This document shows positions 33,042 through 44,887 of a stretch of DNA of 64,000 bases, piece by piece. The notes beneath the pieces were generated by a model. That model did not search any database. It worked only from the letters and a program-made list of their open reading frames with translations, and was not told the origin of the DNA. The stretch covers positions 2,604,001 through 2,668,000 of the forward strand of contig NZ_CP157484.1 in NCBI RefSeq assembly GCF_045348435.1, given 5' to 3'. The position numbers were made by a program, and so were the translations under genes. How positions within the stretch are numbered: position 1 is the stretch's first letter; every line of letters begins with the position of its first letter. This DNA is from Alsobacter sp045348435 (GTDB lineage: Bacteria; Pseudomonadota; Alphaproteobacteria; Rhizobiales; Beijerinckiaceae).

Positions 33042-34153
33042 CCGGCGAACCGCTCGAAGAGGCGCCCGTAGGCCTGCGCGGCGTCGTCCCAGTCGAAATC
33101 GGCGGCGCGCTTGAAGCCGCGCTCCACGAAGCGCGCGCGCAACTCGGAGCTCTCCAGGAGCGCCAGCACGCCCCGGCCTATGGCCTCCGCCGATGTCGGA
33201 TCGACGCACAGCGCAGCGTCCGCGGCGATCTCCTGCGTCGAGGTCGCGGCGCTCGTCAGGACAGGCGCGCCGCAGCGCATCGCCTCGATGATCGGCAGGC
33301 CGAATCCCTCATAGAGCGACGGGAACAGGAAGAGCTCGGCGCCCGCGATCAGCGCCGGGACGGCCTCGTCCGCCACATAGCCCAGCCGCCTGACGCGCGG
33401 CGTGGCCGACAGGTCCTCGTGCTGGCCGAAGACATGGGCGCGCCCGGTGAGCCCGAACACCACGAGCTCCAGGTCGGGCGCCACGCGGTCGACGATACCC
33501 CGCCAGGCCTCCAGCGCCCGGCCGAGATTCTTGCGCGGGTCGGAGGTCGCGTGCAGCAGGACATAGCGGCCGTTCAGACCGAAAGCCGTCTTGACCGCTT
33601 CGATCTCCGACGGCGCCCTCGGACCGAAGCTCGGCGATACGCCGTTATAGATGATGCTGACCTTGTCTTCCGGCACGCCCAGCCGGTCGATGATGCGCTG
33701 GCGCGAAAAGGCCGAGACGGTGACGACATGGGCCACCCGGCGCACCAGCATCGGGATCAGCGCCTGGTAGGCGCGCAGGAAGGACGGGGCGAAGAACTCC
33801 GGGATGTCGAAGAAGGCCACGTCGTGCAGCGTCACGATCTGCTTGGCGTAGGCGGCCGGGCCGGTAGCGGAGGGCGACCACAGGAGCCGGCCATGCGCCA
33901 AGAGAGGCAACATCAGCTGCTCCCACGCATGGCCCTTGACGCCGCGCAGCGCCCGCCGGGGCGCGATCCGCCCGATCTCGGGCAGGCGCTTCATGATTTC
34001 GAGCGTCATGCGCTGCTGTCCGCCGGTCTCGAAGGCGGCGGCGCGCATGTTCACGGCCACCCGGGACCCGAGCTCGCCAGCGGCGTCGACCACGGGAGCG
34101 CTCCGCCCCGAGGCGTCGGCCGTGCGCTCAAGGGCCTGTGCGGAAAAAGTCAT
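33038..34153 (-). CDS. Glycosyltransferase family 4, first gene of the minus-strand EPS operon
   Basis: 371 residues. A GT4 (mannosyltransferase/WbaZ-like) protein: VAVNMRAAAFETGGQQRMTLEIMKRL, VTLHDVAFFDIPEFF, VVTVSAFSRQRIIDRLGVPEDKVSIIYNGVSPSF, VLLHATSDPRKNLGRALEAW, and the nucleotide-sugar motif FLFPSLYEGFGLPIIEAMRCGAPVLTS. Cytosolic, adds a sugar to the lipid-linked unit. It heads an operon of three genes each joined by ATGA overlaps (this gene, flippase, GumK-like). Confidence 0.9.
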   Translation of the reverse strand: MTFSAQALERTADASGRSAPVVDAAGELGSRVAVNMRAAAFETGGQQRMTLEIMKRLPEIGRIAPRRALRGVKGHAWEQLMLPLLAHGRLLWSPSATGPAAYAKQIVTLHDVAFFDIPEFFAPSFLRAYQALIPMLVRRVAHVVTVSAFSRQRIIDRLGVPEDKVSIIYNGVSPSFGPRAPSEIEAVKTAFGLNGRYVLLHATSDPRKNLGRALEAWRGIVDRVAPDLELVVFGLTGRAHVFGQHEDLSATPRVRRLGYVADEAVPALIAGAELFLFPSLYEGFGLPIIEAMRCGAPVLTSAATSTQEIAADAALCVDPTSAEAIGRGVLALLESSELRARFVERGFKRAADFDWDDAAQAYGRLFERFAG

Positions 34154-34317
34154 TCGTCGCCCAAGGCAGGACCATCGTCCAACCAGTCCTATCAAGGAGC
34201 GATTGACGTTGGCTTACCAAGTCCACTTCGAGAATCAGTCAGACATCATGGCGCATTCCCGCCGGATGATGAACCGGGGACGCAACCGCAGCGCAGCCAT
34301 ACCGGGCGGAGAAATGG

Positions 34318-34340
34318 AAAACGGGGCCGCTGGCCCCGTT
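34318..34340 (-). terminator. Rho-independent terminator of tRNA-Pro
   Basis: 9-bp perfect stem AACGGGGCC/GGCCCCGTT with a 3-nt loop; on the minus strand it runs into TTTTCCATTTCTCC. It lies 19 bp past the tRNA 3' end. Confidence 0.85.
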
Positions 34341-34358
34341 CCCGAAATGAAAATGAGA

Positions 34359-34436
34359 TGGTCGGAGTGGCGGGATTCGAACCCACGACCCCTAGTCCCC
34401 CAGACTAGTGCGCTAACCGGGCTGCGCTACACTCCG
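34359..34436 (-). tRNA. tRNA-Pro (anticodon GGG)
   Basis: 78 nt on the minus strand including encoded CCA. Acceptor CGGAGTG/CACTCCG; D arm GCGC-AGCCCGGTTA-GCGC; anticodon stem CTAGT/ACTAG with loop CTGGGGG, anticodon GGG, reading CCC and CCT; T arm GTGGG-TTCGAAT-CCCGC. It has its own terminator downstream. Confidence 0.95.
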
Positions 34437-34536
34437 ACGTGGCGTGCTTATAAGCACCCATCCGGCCCCGCGCAACCGCGTTCCGGCGGCTCCGCGCACT
34501 TTCCCGATCGTTTCGCTCCGTCCGGCCCCAGACGCA

Positions 34537-34560
34537 GAAAAGCCGGCGACGAGGCCGGCC
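34537..34560 (-). terminator. Terminator of gyrA
   Basis: On the minus strand, 29 bp past the gyrA stop, the stem GCCGGC/GCCGGC (6 bp, with near-pairing beyond) around CTCGTC is followed by TTTTCTGC. Confidence 0.65.
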
Positions 34561-34588
34561 TTTCAGGTCTTCAGCAGGTCGCCGGTTT

Positions 34589-37387
34589 TCAGGCGGCGTC
34601 GCCGTCCGTTCCGCCCGGCGGCATGCCGCCTTCCGGAGGTCCGCCGGCGGGATCGGCGTCCAGATCGCCATTGCCGTTGGGCGCGTCGTCGCCTTCGTCG
34701 GAGATCCGCTCCACCGAGACGACCTTCTCGTCCTGGGCCGTGTCGAACACGATGACGCCCTGCGTGCCGCGCCCCGCGATGCGGATGCCGTCGACCGGGC
34801 AGCGGATCAGCTGGCCGCCATCCGTCACCAGCATGATCTGGTCGGAGTGCTCGACCGGGAAAGAGGCCACGAGCGGCCCGTTGCGGCTGTTCACCACCAT
34901 GGCGACGATGCCCTTGCCGCCGCGGCCGGTGACCCGGACCTCATAGGCGGAGGTGCGCTTGCCATAGCCGTTCTGCGACAGGGTGAGGATCACCTGCTCG
35001 CGGGCGGACAGGTCGGCGTAGCGCTCCTGCGACAGGGCCGCGACCACGTCGGTCTCCTCGTCGTCGGTCGCCGCCTCGTCGGCGACGCTCTCGCCCTGGA
35101 TGGCGCGGCGCATCTTCAGATAGGCCGCCCGCTCCTCGGCCGAGGCTTCGACATGCTTCAGGATCGCCAGCGAAATGACGGTGTCGTCCTTGCCCAGCGC
35201 GATGCCGCGCACGCCGGTCGAGTCGCGGCCCTTGAACACGCGCACGTCGTCGACGCAGAAGCGGATGCACTGGCCGCGCGCCGTGGTGAGCAGCACGTCG
35301 TCCTCCGCCGAGCAGATCTGGACGTCGACGATGTGGTCGCCCTCGTCCAGCTTCATGGCGATCTTGCCGTTGCGGTTCACGTTCACGAAGTCCGACAGCT
35401 TGTTGCGCCGGACGCCGCCGGAGGCGGTCGCGAACATGACGTCGAGCGTGTCCCAGGCGGTCTCGTCCTCGGGCAGCGGCATGATGGTGGTGATGCGCTC
35501 CTGCCCCTGCAGGGGGAGCATGTTCACCAGCGCCTTGCCGCGGGCCTGCGGGGCGGTCAGCGGCAGGCGCCAGACCTTCTCCTTGTAGACCTGCCCGCGC
35601 GACGAGAAGAACAGCACCGGCGTGTGCGTGGAGGCCACGAAGAGCCGCGAGACGAAATCCTCCTCGCGCGTCTGCATGCCGGAGCGGCCCTTGCCGCCGC
35701 GGCGCTGGGCCCGGTAGGTGGAGAGCGGCACGCGCTTGATGTAGCCGGCGTGGGACACGGTGACGACCATGTCCTCGCGCTGGATCAGGTCCTCGTCCTC
35801 CAGGTCGGAGTCCCACTCCACCAGCATGGTCCTGCGGGGCGTGGCGAAGGCCGCCTTGAACTCGGCGAGCTCCGTGGAGACGATGGCCATGATGCGCTCG
35901 CGCGAGCGCAGGATGTCCAGATAGTCGGAGATCTCGGCCGCCAGCTTGTTCAGCTCGTCCGCGATCTCGTCCCGGCCCAGGGCCGTGAGGCGCTGCAGGC
36001 GCAGGTCCAGGATGGCGCGGGCCTGCGCCTCCGAGAGCCGGTAGGTGTCCTGGTCCGACACGCGGTGGCGCGGGTCGTCGATCAGCGCGATCAGCGACGC
36101 CACGTCCTTGGCCGGCCAGTCGCGGCCCATCAGGGCCTCGCGGGCGGCGTTGGCGTCGGGCGAGCTGCGGATCGTCTGGATGACCTCGTCGATATTGGCG
36201 ACCGCGATGGCGAGCCCCACCAGCACATGGGCCCGGTCGCGCGCCTTGCCGAGCAGGAAGCGCGTGCGCCGGCTCACCACCTCCTCGCGGAAGTCCACGA
36301 AGGCGGCGATCAGGTCGCGCAGGGTCAGCGTCTCGGGGCGCCCGCCGTTCAGCGCCACCATGTTGCAGCCGAAGCTCGACTGCAGCGCGGTGTAGCGGAA
36401 GAGCTGGTTGAGCACGACGTCCGCCATCGCGTCGCGCTTGATCTCGATCACGATGCGCATGCCGTCGCGGTCGGACTCGTCGCGCAGGTCCGCGATGCCC
36501 TCCACCCGCTTCTCGCGCACGAGCTCGGCGATCTTCTCGATCAGGGTCGACTTGTTGATCTGGTACGGGATCTCGGTGACGATGATCGCCTCGCGATCCT
36601 TGCGGATCTGCTCGGTCGTCGTCTTGGCCCGCATGATCACCGAGCCGCGCCCGGTCAGATAGGCGTTGCGGATGCCGCCCTTGCCCAGGATGGAGCCGCC
36701 GGTCGGGAAGTCCGGCCCGAGGATGTGCTCCATCAGGCCTTCGACCGTGATGGCCGGGTCCTGGATGTAGGCGATGCAGCCGTCGATGACCTCGCCGAGA
36801 TTGTGCGGTGGGACGTTCGTAGCCATGCCGACCGCGATGCCGCCGGCGCCGTTGACGAGCAGATTGGGGTAGCGCGCCGGAAGGACCGTGGGCTCCTTCT
36901 CCGAGCCGTCATAGTTCGGCTGGAAGTCGACCGTGTCCTTGTCGAGATCGTCCAGCAGACCCATCGCGGGCCGCGCCAGGCGCACCTCGGTGTATCGCAT
37001 GGCGGCGGCCGGGTCGCCGTCCACCGAGCCGAAATTGCCCTGGCCGTCGACCAGGGGCAGGCGCATGGAGAAGTTCTGCGCCATGCGCACGAGCGCGTCA
37101 TAGATCGATTGGTCGCCGTGCGGGTGGTACTTACCGATCACGTCGCCGACCACGCGCGCCGACTTGCGATAGGGCCGGTCCGGCGTGTAGCCGTTCTCAT
37201 TCATCGAGTAGAGGATGCGGCGATGAACGGGCTTGAGGCCGTCGCGGGCGTCCGGCAAGGCGCGGGAGACGATCACGCTCATCGCGTAATCGAGGTAGCT
37301 GCGCTTCATCTCGTCGGCGATGGAGACGGGACGAATGTCCTGTCCCTCGCCGCCCCCGGCGGGCGGGGTCTTATCGTCTTCGGCCAA
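34589..37387 (-). CDS. gyrA: DNA gyrase subunit A
   Basis: 932 residues, full length. It begins with the DNA breakage domain: IRPVSIADEMKRSYLDYAMSVIVSRALPDARDGLKPVHRRIL; the catalytic Tyr is in MRYTEVRLA. The quinolone-determining region reads YHPHGDQSIYDALVRMAQ, so the position equal to E. coli Ser83 is Gln while Asp87 is kept. The C-terminal beta-pinwheel includes the GyrA box-like segment AQRRGGKGR. An acidic Asp/Gly/Pro tail ends the protein. With GyrB (not in the window) it introduces negative supercoils. The 266-bp gap upstream should hold its promoter. Confidence 0.98.
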   Translation of the reverse strand: MAEDDKTPPAGGGEGQDIRPVSIADEMKRSYLDYAMSVIVSRALPDARDGLKPVHRRILYSMNENGYTPDRPYRKSARVVGDVIGKYHPHGDQSIYDALVRMAQNFSMRLPLVDGQGNFGSVDGDPAAAMRYTEVRLARPAMGLLDDLDKDTVDFQPNYDGSEKEPTVLPARYPNLLVNGAGGIAVGMATNVPPHNLGEVIDGCIAYIQDPAITVEGLMEHILGPDFPTGGSILGKGGIRNAYLTGRGSVIMRAKTTTEQIRKDREAIIVTEIPYQINKSTLIEKIAELVREKRVEGIADLRDESDRDGMRIVIEIKRDAMADVVLNQLFRYTALQSSFGCNMVALNGGRPETLTLRDLIAAFVDFREEVVSRRTRFLLGKARDRAHVLVGLAIAVANIDEVIQTIRSSPDANAAREALMGRDWPAKDVASLIALIDDPRHRVSDQDTYRLSEAQARAILDLRLQRLTALGRDEIADELNKLAAEISDYLDILRSRERIMAIVSTELAEFKAAFATPRRTMLVEWDSDLEDEDLIQREDMVVTVSHAGYIKRVPLSTYRAQRRGGKGRSGMQTREEDFVSRLFVASTHTPVLFFSSRGQVYKEKVWRLPLTAPQARGKALVNMLPLQGQERITTIMPLPEDETAWDTLDVMFATASGGVRRNKLSDFVNVNRNGKIAMKLDEGDHIVDVQICSAEDDVLLTTARGQCIRFCVDDVRVFKGRDSTGVRGIALGKDDTVISLAILKHVEASAEERAAYLKMRRAIQGESVADEAATDDEETDVVAALSQERYADLSAREQVILTLSQNGYGKRTSAYEVRVTGRGGKGIVAMVVNSRNGPLVASFPVEHSDQIMLVTDGGQLIRCPVDGIRIAGRGTQGVIVFDTAQDEKVVSVERISDEGDDAPNGNGDLDADPAGGPPEGGMPPGGTDGDAA

Positions 37388-37653
37388 TGTGCTGTCCGGG
37401 TGTGTGTTTTCGCGTGCCTTCTCTTAAACGATTCCGGCGCGGAAGGCCACCCGCAGGGGGCGCTCCGACCGACAAAGAAACGCTGAAAAAACAACAACTT
37501 AAAACCGCGCCGCCCTCCCCGCGGGCGGACTGGGCTGCGTTGCGGCCGCGATCGGGCTCCCGGGCGCCGCCCGGGGCCGACCTTTCCGGCCCGTCGGACC
37601 GTGGACTGGCGGCTCCGGTCGCGGCGCAAACGTCGCCGGATCGGGCGGCCGCC

Positions 37654-38106
37654 TCACACGAAAGCCGGCGCGACCTCGCGGCTGGCGGCGGCGGAAAGCG
37701 CCCTGCACAGGTCGAAGAGCTCGCTGGCGGTCCTGTCCCGCGGCGGATGCCTGCGGCCGAACTGGCGCTCCAGAAGGATCAGCTGCAGCACGATGGCGCT
37801 GGATGACAGGGTCACTCCGGCCATGGACCATGACGGGAACTCCCGGTCCCGCGTGCACTGCGTCTGCAGGATCTGGAAGCAATGGTGGCGCGGATCGTCC
37901 TCGATGCGTTCGAGCAATTCCATGACATGCGCCTCGGGACCTTCCAGGACCTGACAGAACCAGGATGACGCGCAGATCAGGAAGCCCGTGATCTGCCGAT
38001 CCTCATTGCGGCGCCGGGCGCCTTCCGTAATCGTCCTGAATTCGGGGCTGTACCCCCGGCTGTCCACCGGCAGGAAATGTTCGCTACTGTAAATGGCCTG
38101 GAACAT
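37654..38106 (-). CDS. Single-domain BLUF blue-light photoreceptor
   Basis: 150 residues from ATG 38106. The BLUF flavin domain fills the first ~95 residues with all key residues visible: Tyr6 (AIYSS), Asn34 (RRRNEDRQITGF), Gln52 (WFCQVLEGPE), and Trp93 and Met95 (FPSWSM). The spacings Asn-18-Gln-41-Trp equal those of AppA. The C-terminal ~50 residues form a short helical cap with no output domain, so signalling must go through a partner. BLUF proteins sense blue light through FAD and often control biofilm or second-messenger enzymes. It is co-directional with gyrA, 266 bp upstream, and divergent from the MarC gene. Confidence 0.92.
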   Translation of the reverse strand: MFQAIYSSEHFLPVDSRGYSPEFRTITEGARRRNEDRQITGFLICASSWFCQVLEGPEAHVMELLERIEDDPRHHCFQILQTQCTRDREFPSWSMAGVTLSSSAIVLQLILLERQFGRRHPPRDRTASELFDLCRALSAAASREVAPAFV

Positions 38107-38289
38107 GGGAGCTCTCACCGCGAATCCGTGCACGACAGAGCCTGCGTCACGAGTTAACATATTTCAAGTTGTGAGTTAGCCTTCGATGAACTCGAAAATT
38201 GTGCGCAGCGAAGTGTCATGACCAGAGGGGGCGATCTCAGCCCGTTCTCGGGCGTATCGCGCGGCCGCGGTCCGGCTTAGGCTTGCCCC

Positions 38290-38919
38290 ATGCTGCTCGA
38301 TTATCTCACCTCTGCGCTCGTCACCCTGCTGGTGACCGTCGACCCGCCCGGCCTGGCGCCTCTCTTCCTGGGCGTGACCCGGGGCATGAGCGACGCCGAG
38401 CGGCGCCAGGTGGGGGTCCGCGCCAGCGTGATCGCCGCCTTCATCATGGGCGCCTCGGGCCTCGCCGGGGCGCAGCTTCTCACCGCGCTTGGCATCACCC
38501 TCCCCGCCTTCCGCATCGCGGGCGGGCTCCTGCTGTTCTGGATCGCGTTCGAGATGGTGTTCGGCGGCCGCAGCGAACGCAAGGGCGAGGCCGCCGAGAA
38601 GGCCATCACGCTCGACCATATCCGCAACGTGGCGGCCTTTCCGCTCGCCATCCCGCTGATGGCGGGACCTGGCGCGATCACGGCCACGATCCTGCTCGCA
38701 GGGCGGGCCCAGGGCGACCCGACCCGCCTGCTGCTGCTTCTCGCCGTGATCCTCGGCGTTTGCCTCAGCTGCCTCGTCGTCTTCTTCGCCGCGAGCCGGA
38801 TCTCGGGCTGGCTCGGCGTGACCGGCAACGTGGTCCTGACCCGCCTCTTGGGCGTCATCCTGGCCGCGCTCGCCGTCCAGTTCGTGGCCGACGGCGTGCG
38901 GGCGATCGTGGCCGGCTGA
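38290..38919 (+). CDS. MarC-family integral membrane protein
   Basis: 209 residues with six hydrophobic helices in two similar halves. MarC/UPF0056 motifs: LLVTVDPPGLAPLFLGVT near the start, FRIAGGLLLFWIAFEMVFG, and AFPLAIPLMAGPGAITATILL. Despite the name, MarC has no proven role in antibiotic resistance; the family is called NAAT transporter in some databases. Divergent from the BLUF gene (183 bp between starts), convergent with the M20 peptidase. Confidence 0.92.
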   Translation: MLLDYLTSALVTLLVTVDPPGLAPLFLGVTRGMSDAERRQVGVRASVIAAFIMGASGLAGAQLLTALGITLPAFRIAGGLLLFWIAFEMVFGGRSERKGEAAEKAITLDHIRNVAAFPLAIPLMAGPGAITATILLAGRAQGDPTRLLLLLAVILGVCLSCLVVFFAASRISGWLGVTGNVVLTRLLGVILAALAVQFVADGVRAIVAG

Positions 38920-38922
38920 GGG

Positions 38923-40047
38923 TCAGCGCAGCGACGTCAACAGCCGCTCCATCAGCTGCGTCCGCGGAACGATGGAGGACACGAGCGCATGCTCGTGAAG
39001 CGTGTGGGCGCCGTCGCCGTCCACGCCGAGGCCGTCCAGGGTGGGAACGCCCAGCGCGGCCGTGAAATTGCCGTCGCTGCCGCCGCCGGTGAGCGGCACG
39101 TCCTGCAGATCGATCCCGATCTCGGCCGCGATGGCGCGCGCCTTCAGGAACAGGCCCTCGACGGCCGCCGTCTTCTTGTAGGGCGGGCGGTTCATGTCGC
39201 CCACGACCGTGATCCGGATGTCCGGATCCGCTGCCTTGAGGCCCAGGATCTTCGCCTTGTAGACCTCGCCGTCGAGCGGTTCGACCACGCGCAGGTCCAC
39301 CGAGAAGCGGGCATGCTGGGGGATGACGTTCGCCGCCGTCCCGCCGGCCAGCATGCCGACCGTGGTGGTCACGCCGCGCGGATAGTCGGTCATGCCCTCG
39401 ATCGCGAGGATCTGCCGGGCCGCCTCCCGGATGGCGCTGCGCCCATCCTCGTGGCGCGAGCCGGAATGAGCGGGCCGCCCCTCGACATGCACGTCGAAAC
39501 GCCCGACGCCCTTGCGGCCGGTGACGATCTTGCCTCCGTCCCGGGCGGGCTCCGTCACCAGCACGGCCGACGCCTTGGCGCCCAGTTCCTCGATCAGCCC
39601 GCGCGTGGTCGGCGAGCCGATCTCCTCGTCGGGCGTGAACAGGAAGGTCAGCGGCTGCGTCGCCGCGCCCGACGCTGCCACGCGGCGGAACGCCTCCAGC
39701 GCCAGATACGCCCCGCCCTTCATGTCGTAGACGCCCGGGCCGAAGAACTTGTCGCCCTCGCGGCGCATCGGCAGGTCGCGGGCGATGGAGCCCAGCGGGT
39801 GCACCGTGTCCACATGCGACATCACCAGGATGCCGGGACGGTCGTTCTGCGGTCCGGCCCGCAGGATCAGGCTGTCGCCGAGACCTTCCTTCCCGGGGAT
39901 CCGCTCCACGGCGATCGAGGTTCCGTCGACGTCGCGCGCCACGGCGTCGATCATGCGGTTCACATCCGCCGTCTCGCGCGTCGGGCTCTCGATCGCGACC
40001 CAGCGCGAGATGCCCTGAAGCATGGCTTCGAGGTCGATAGGGCTCAT
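38923..40047 (-). CDS. M20-family metallopeptidase (carboxypeptidase G2/ArgE-like)
   Basis: 374 residues from ATG 40047. Zinc-site motifs: His in VMSHVDTVHP, bridging Asp in GPGVYDMKGG, catalytic Glu-Glu in FTPDEEIGS, Glu in VLVTEPARD, and a terminal His in HTLHEHALVS. The dimerisation domain sits between, beginning GRFDVHVEGRPAHSGSRHEDG. It resembles glutamate carboxypeptidases that cleave C-terminal Glu from folates or peptides; the true substrate is not visible. No signal peptide, so cytosolic. Confidence 0.9.
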   Translation of the reverse strand: MSPIDLEAMLQGISRWVAIESPTRETADVNRMIDAVARDVDGTSIAVERIPGKEGLGDSLILRAGPQNDRPGILVMSHVDTVHPLGSIARDLPMRREGDKFFGPGVYDMKGGAYLALEAFRRVAASGAATQPLTFLFTPDEEIGSPTTRGLIEELGAKASAVLVTEPARDGGKIVTGRKGVGRFDVHVEGRPAHSGSRHEDGRSAIREAARQILAIEGMTDYPRGVTTTVGMLAGGTAANVIPQHARFSVDLRVVEPLDGEVYKAKILGLKAADPDIRITVVGDMNRPPYKKTAAVEGLFLKARAIAAEIGIDLQDVPLTGGGSDGNFTAALGVPTLDGLGVDGDGAHTLHEHALVSSIVPRTQLMERLLTSLR

Positions 40048-40128
40048 TCGGCGCGCTCCTGCACACAGCATGGTGGATGGGGTGGTGTCGTCTTAACGCA
40101 ACCGACCACGCGCGTCACGCGCTGGCGC

Positions 40129-40944
40129 TCAGGCCGCCGGAGCCTCCACGATCAGCCTGCGATAGAGCCGCCACGTGGTGTGCCCCAGGATGGGAAGCGC
40201 GACGAAGAGGCCGAGAAACATCGGCGCGCAAGACACCAGCAGGACCGCGACCACGATGGCCGCCCAGCCCAGCATGGGGCCCGGGCTCATCGTGACGGCG
40301 CGCACGCTGGTGATCATGGCCGTGATGAAGTCCACCTCGCGGTCGAGCAGCAGCGGGAACGACACCACCGTCACCGAGTACAGGATCACCGACAGGATGG
40401 CGCCCACCAGATGGCCGATGCCGAGGAAGAGCCAGCCCTCGGGGGTGGTCAGCAGGATCCGCAGCAGCTCGTCCGGCGTGAAGGACTGGAACCCGAAGAA
40501 CAGCGCGATCAGCAGGCGGACCTGGTACATCCACATCATGAAGATGAAGAGGGTGACGAAGGCCATCCAGCCGAGCTCCCGCCGGCTCTGGGCGAAGACG
40601 ACGCCCAGCACGGGCCCCCAGCCCAGCGGCTCCCCCTTTTCGCGCCGCCGGGAGACCTCGTAGAGGCCGACGGCCACGAAGGGCCCGATCAGGGCGAAGC
40701 CCGCCGCAAGAGGATAGACGAGATAGATCATGCCCCAGGCGGTGGCGGCGAGCGCCATGGCGACGCCGCCGAGCGCGTAGACCCCGCCGAAGAAGAGCCC
40801 GTAGAGCGGCGCGGCCTGGAAATCCCGGAGGCCTTCGGCCAGCGCCTCGCCGATGTCGGCCACGGTGGCCGCCCGCACCTGGGGATCCGGCCGCCTGTCC
40901 TGCGTCGTCGCGGCGGCGATGGTCGCGTCGTTCGCGTCCGTCAT
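40129..40944 (-). CDS. DUF2189 integral membrane protein
   Basis: 271 residues from ATG 40944, which has GGGGGAG 6-12 bases upstream. Six membrane helices after a cytosolic N-terminus; the conserved lead-in is VADIGEALAEGLRDFQAAPLYGLFFGGVYALGG and the middle helix region has DREVDFITAMITSVRAV. Matches the DUF2189 family, function unknown. Transcribed in the same direction as ssb, the M20 peptidase gene following 81 bp downstream. Confidence 0.85.
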   Translation of the reverse strand: MTDANDATIAAATTQDRRPDPQVRAATVADIGEALAEGLRDFQAAPLYGLFFGGVYALGGVAMALAATAWGMIYLVYPLAAGFALIGPFVAVGLYEVSRRREKGEPLGWGPVLGVVFAQSRRELGWMAFVTLFIFMMWMYQVRLLIALFFGFQSFTPDELLRILLTTPEGWLFLGIGHLVGAILSVILYSVTVVSFPLLLDREVDFITAMITSVRAVTMSPGPMLGWAAIVVAVLLVSCAPMFLGLFVALPILGHTTWRLYRRLIVEAPAA

Positions 40945-41082
40945 GGCGCTCCCCCTGTTCACGGCGCTGAACTGCGCCTTCGACCGAAGGGCCCCGCGGG
41001 GGACAAGAGCGAGACCCTCCAGGCAGAATGACACGCCTCCCGCAGGGATCAAGCCGGCGGGCGGACGTTGTCGACGCGCTCC

Positions 41083-41598
41083 TTAGAACGGGATGTCGTC
41101 GTCGAGATCATTGGAACGCCCGCCGCCGCCGGCCGGCGCGGGACGGCGCTCCATCGGCGAGGAGCGTCCGAAGTCCCCTCCCCGGCTTCCGCCGCCATAG
41201 CCGCCGGAAGAGCCGCCCTCGTCGTCGCTCATCCCGCCGCCCTGGCCTCGCCCGTCCAGCAATGTGAGTTCGCCCCGGAACCGCTGCAGAACGACCTCGG
41301 ACGCGGTCCGCTCGGCCCCCGTCTTGTCGGTGTATTTGCGGTTCTGGAGCTGGCCCTCGAGATAGACCTTCGAGCCCTTCTTCAAATATTGCTCGGCGAT
41401 CTTCGCGAGGTTCTCGTTGAAGATCACGACGTTGTGCCACTCGGTGCGCTCCTTGCGCTCCCCGGAGGCCTTGTCGCGCCAGGTTTCGGACGTGGCGACG
41501 CTGAAATTGACGACCGGCTCGCCGTTGTTCAGGCGCCGGACCTCGGGATCGCGCCCGAGATTGCCGACCAGGATGACTTTGTTGACGCTGCCCGCCAT
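41083..41598 (-). CDS. ssb: Single-stranded DNA-binding protein
   Basis: 171 residues. The OB fold covers ~1-110 (MAGSVNKVILVGNLGRDPEVRR, WHNVVIFNENLAKIAEQYLKKGSKVYLEGQLQNRKY), followed by a Gly-rich disordered linker and the acidic tip DDDIPF that recruits repair and replication proteins. GAGGAG lies 7-12 bases upstream of the start. Divergent from uvrA with a LexA-type box between them. Confidence 0.98.
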   Translation of the reverse strand: MAGSVNKVILVGNLGRDPEVRRLNNGEPVVNFSVATSETWRDKASGERKERTEWHNVVIFNENLAKIAEQYLKKGSKVYLEGQLQNRKYTDKTGAERTASEVVLQRFRGELTLLDGRGQGGGMSDDEGGSSGGYGGGSRGGDFGRSSPMERRPAPAGGGGRSNDLDDDIPF

Positions 41599-41920
41599 GG
41601 GGATCTCCTCGATGTGTTTGGGGCGACCTTAGACCATCGGGCCGACGCCGCGCGAAGGAGGGTCCGGATCGGCCCGAGTTATCCACATCGCAGGTCTCCA
41701 GACCGCCTGCCGCATCGCTGCGATCGATTGTTCCTGTTGTGTTCCTATCAGGATCGGGTTAGACGATCAAGGCCGGACTCGTCGCCGCATCAGGATCTCG
41801 CCGGACCTGTCGCAGCGGCGTCCTGAGCCCTACATGTGGCGTTCAGACATCCGATCCCGTCGCGCGTCGCCTTCCTCAGGGTGGGCCCCCACGCCTTCAG
41901 TGCAATGCAGGTGCCCCCGT
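41599..41920. other. 322-bp ssb-uvrA divergent intergenic region
   Basis: No gene. It contains the LexA box at 41730-41744 and must hold promoters for both directions. An in-frame extension of uvrA (to ATG 41834) crosses part of it but reads as unrelated Arg/Ser/Pro-rich sequence. Confidence 0.7.
41730..41744. promoter_or_regulatory. LexA-binding SOS box (GTTC-N7-GTTC)
   Basis: GTTC-CTGTTGT-GTTC, an exact match to the direct-repeat SOS box of alphaproteobacteria. It lies 132 bp before ssb and 177 bp before uvrA, both known SOS genes, so LexA likely represses one or both until DNA damage. Confidence 0.85.

Positions 41921-44887
<2,967 letters not shown>

Noticed and set aside
41834..41920. 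N-terminal extension of UvrA to ATG 41834
   Set aside because: Arg/Ser/Pro-rich, unlike UvrA starts; ATG 41921 gives the normal N-terminus.
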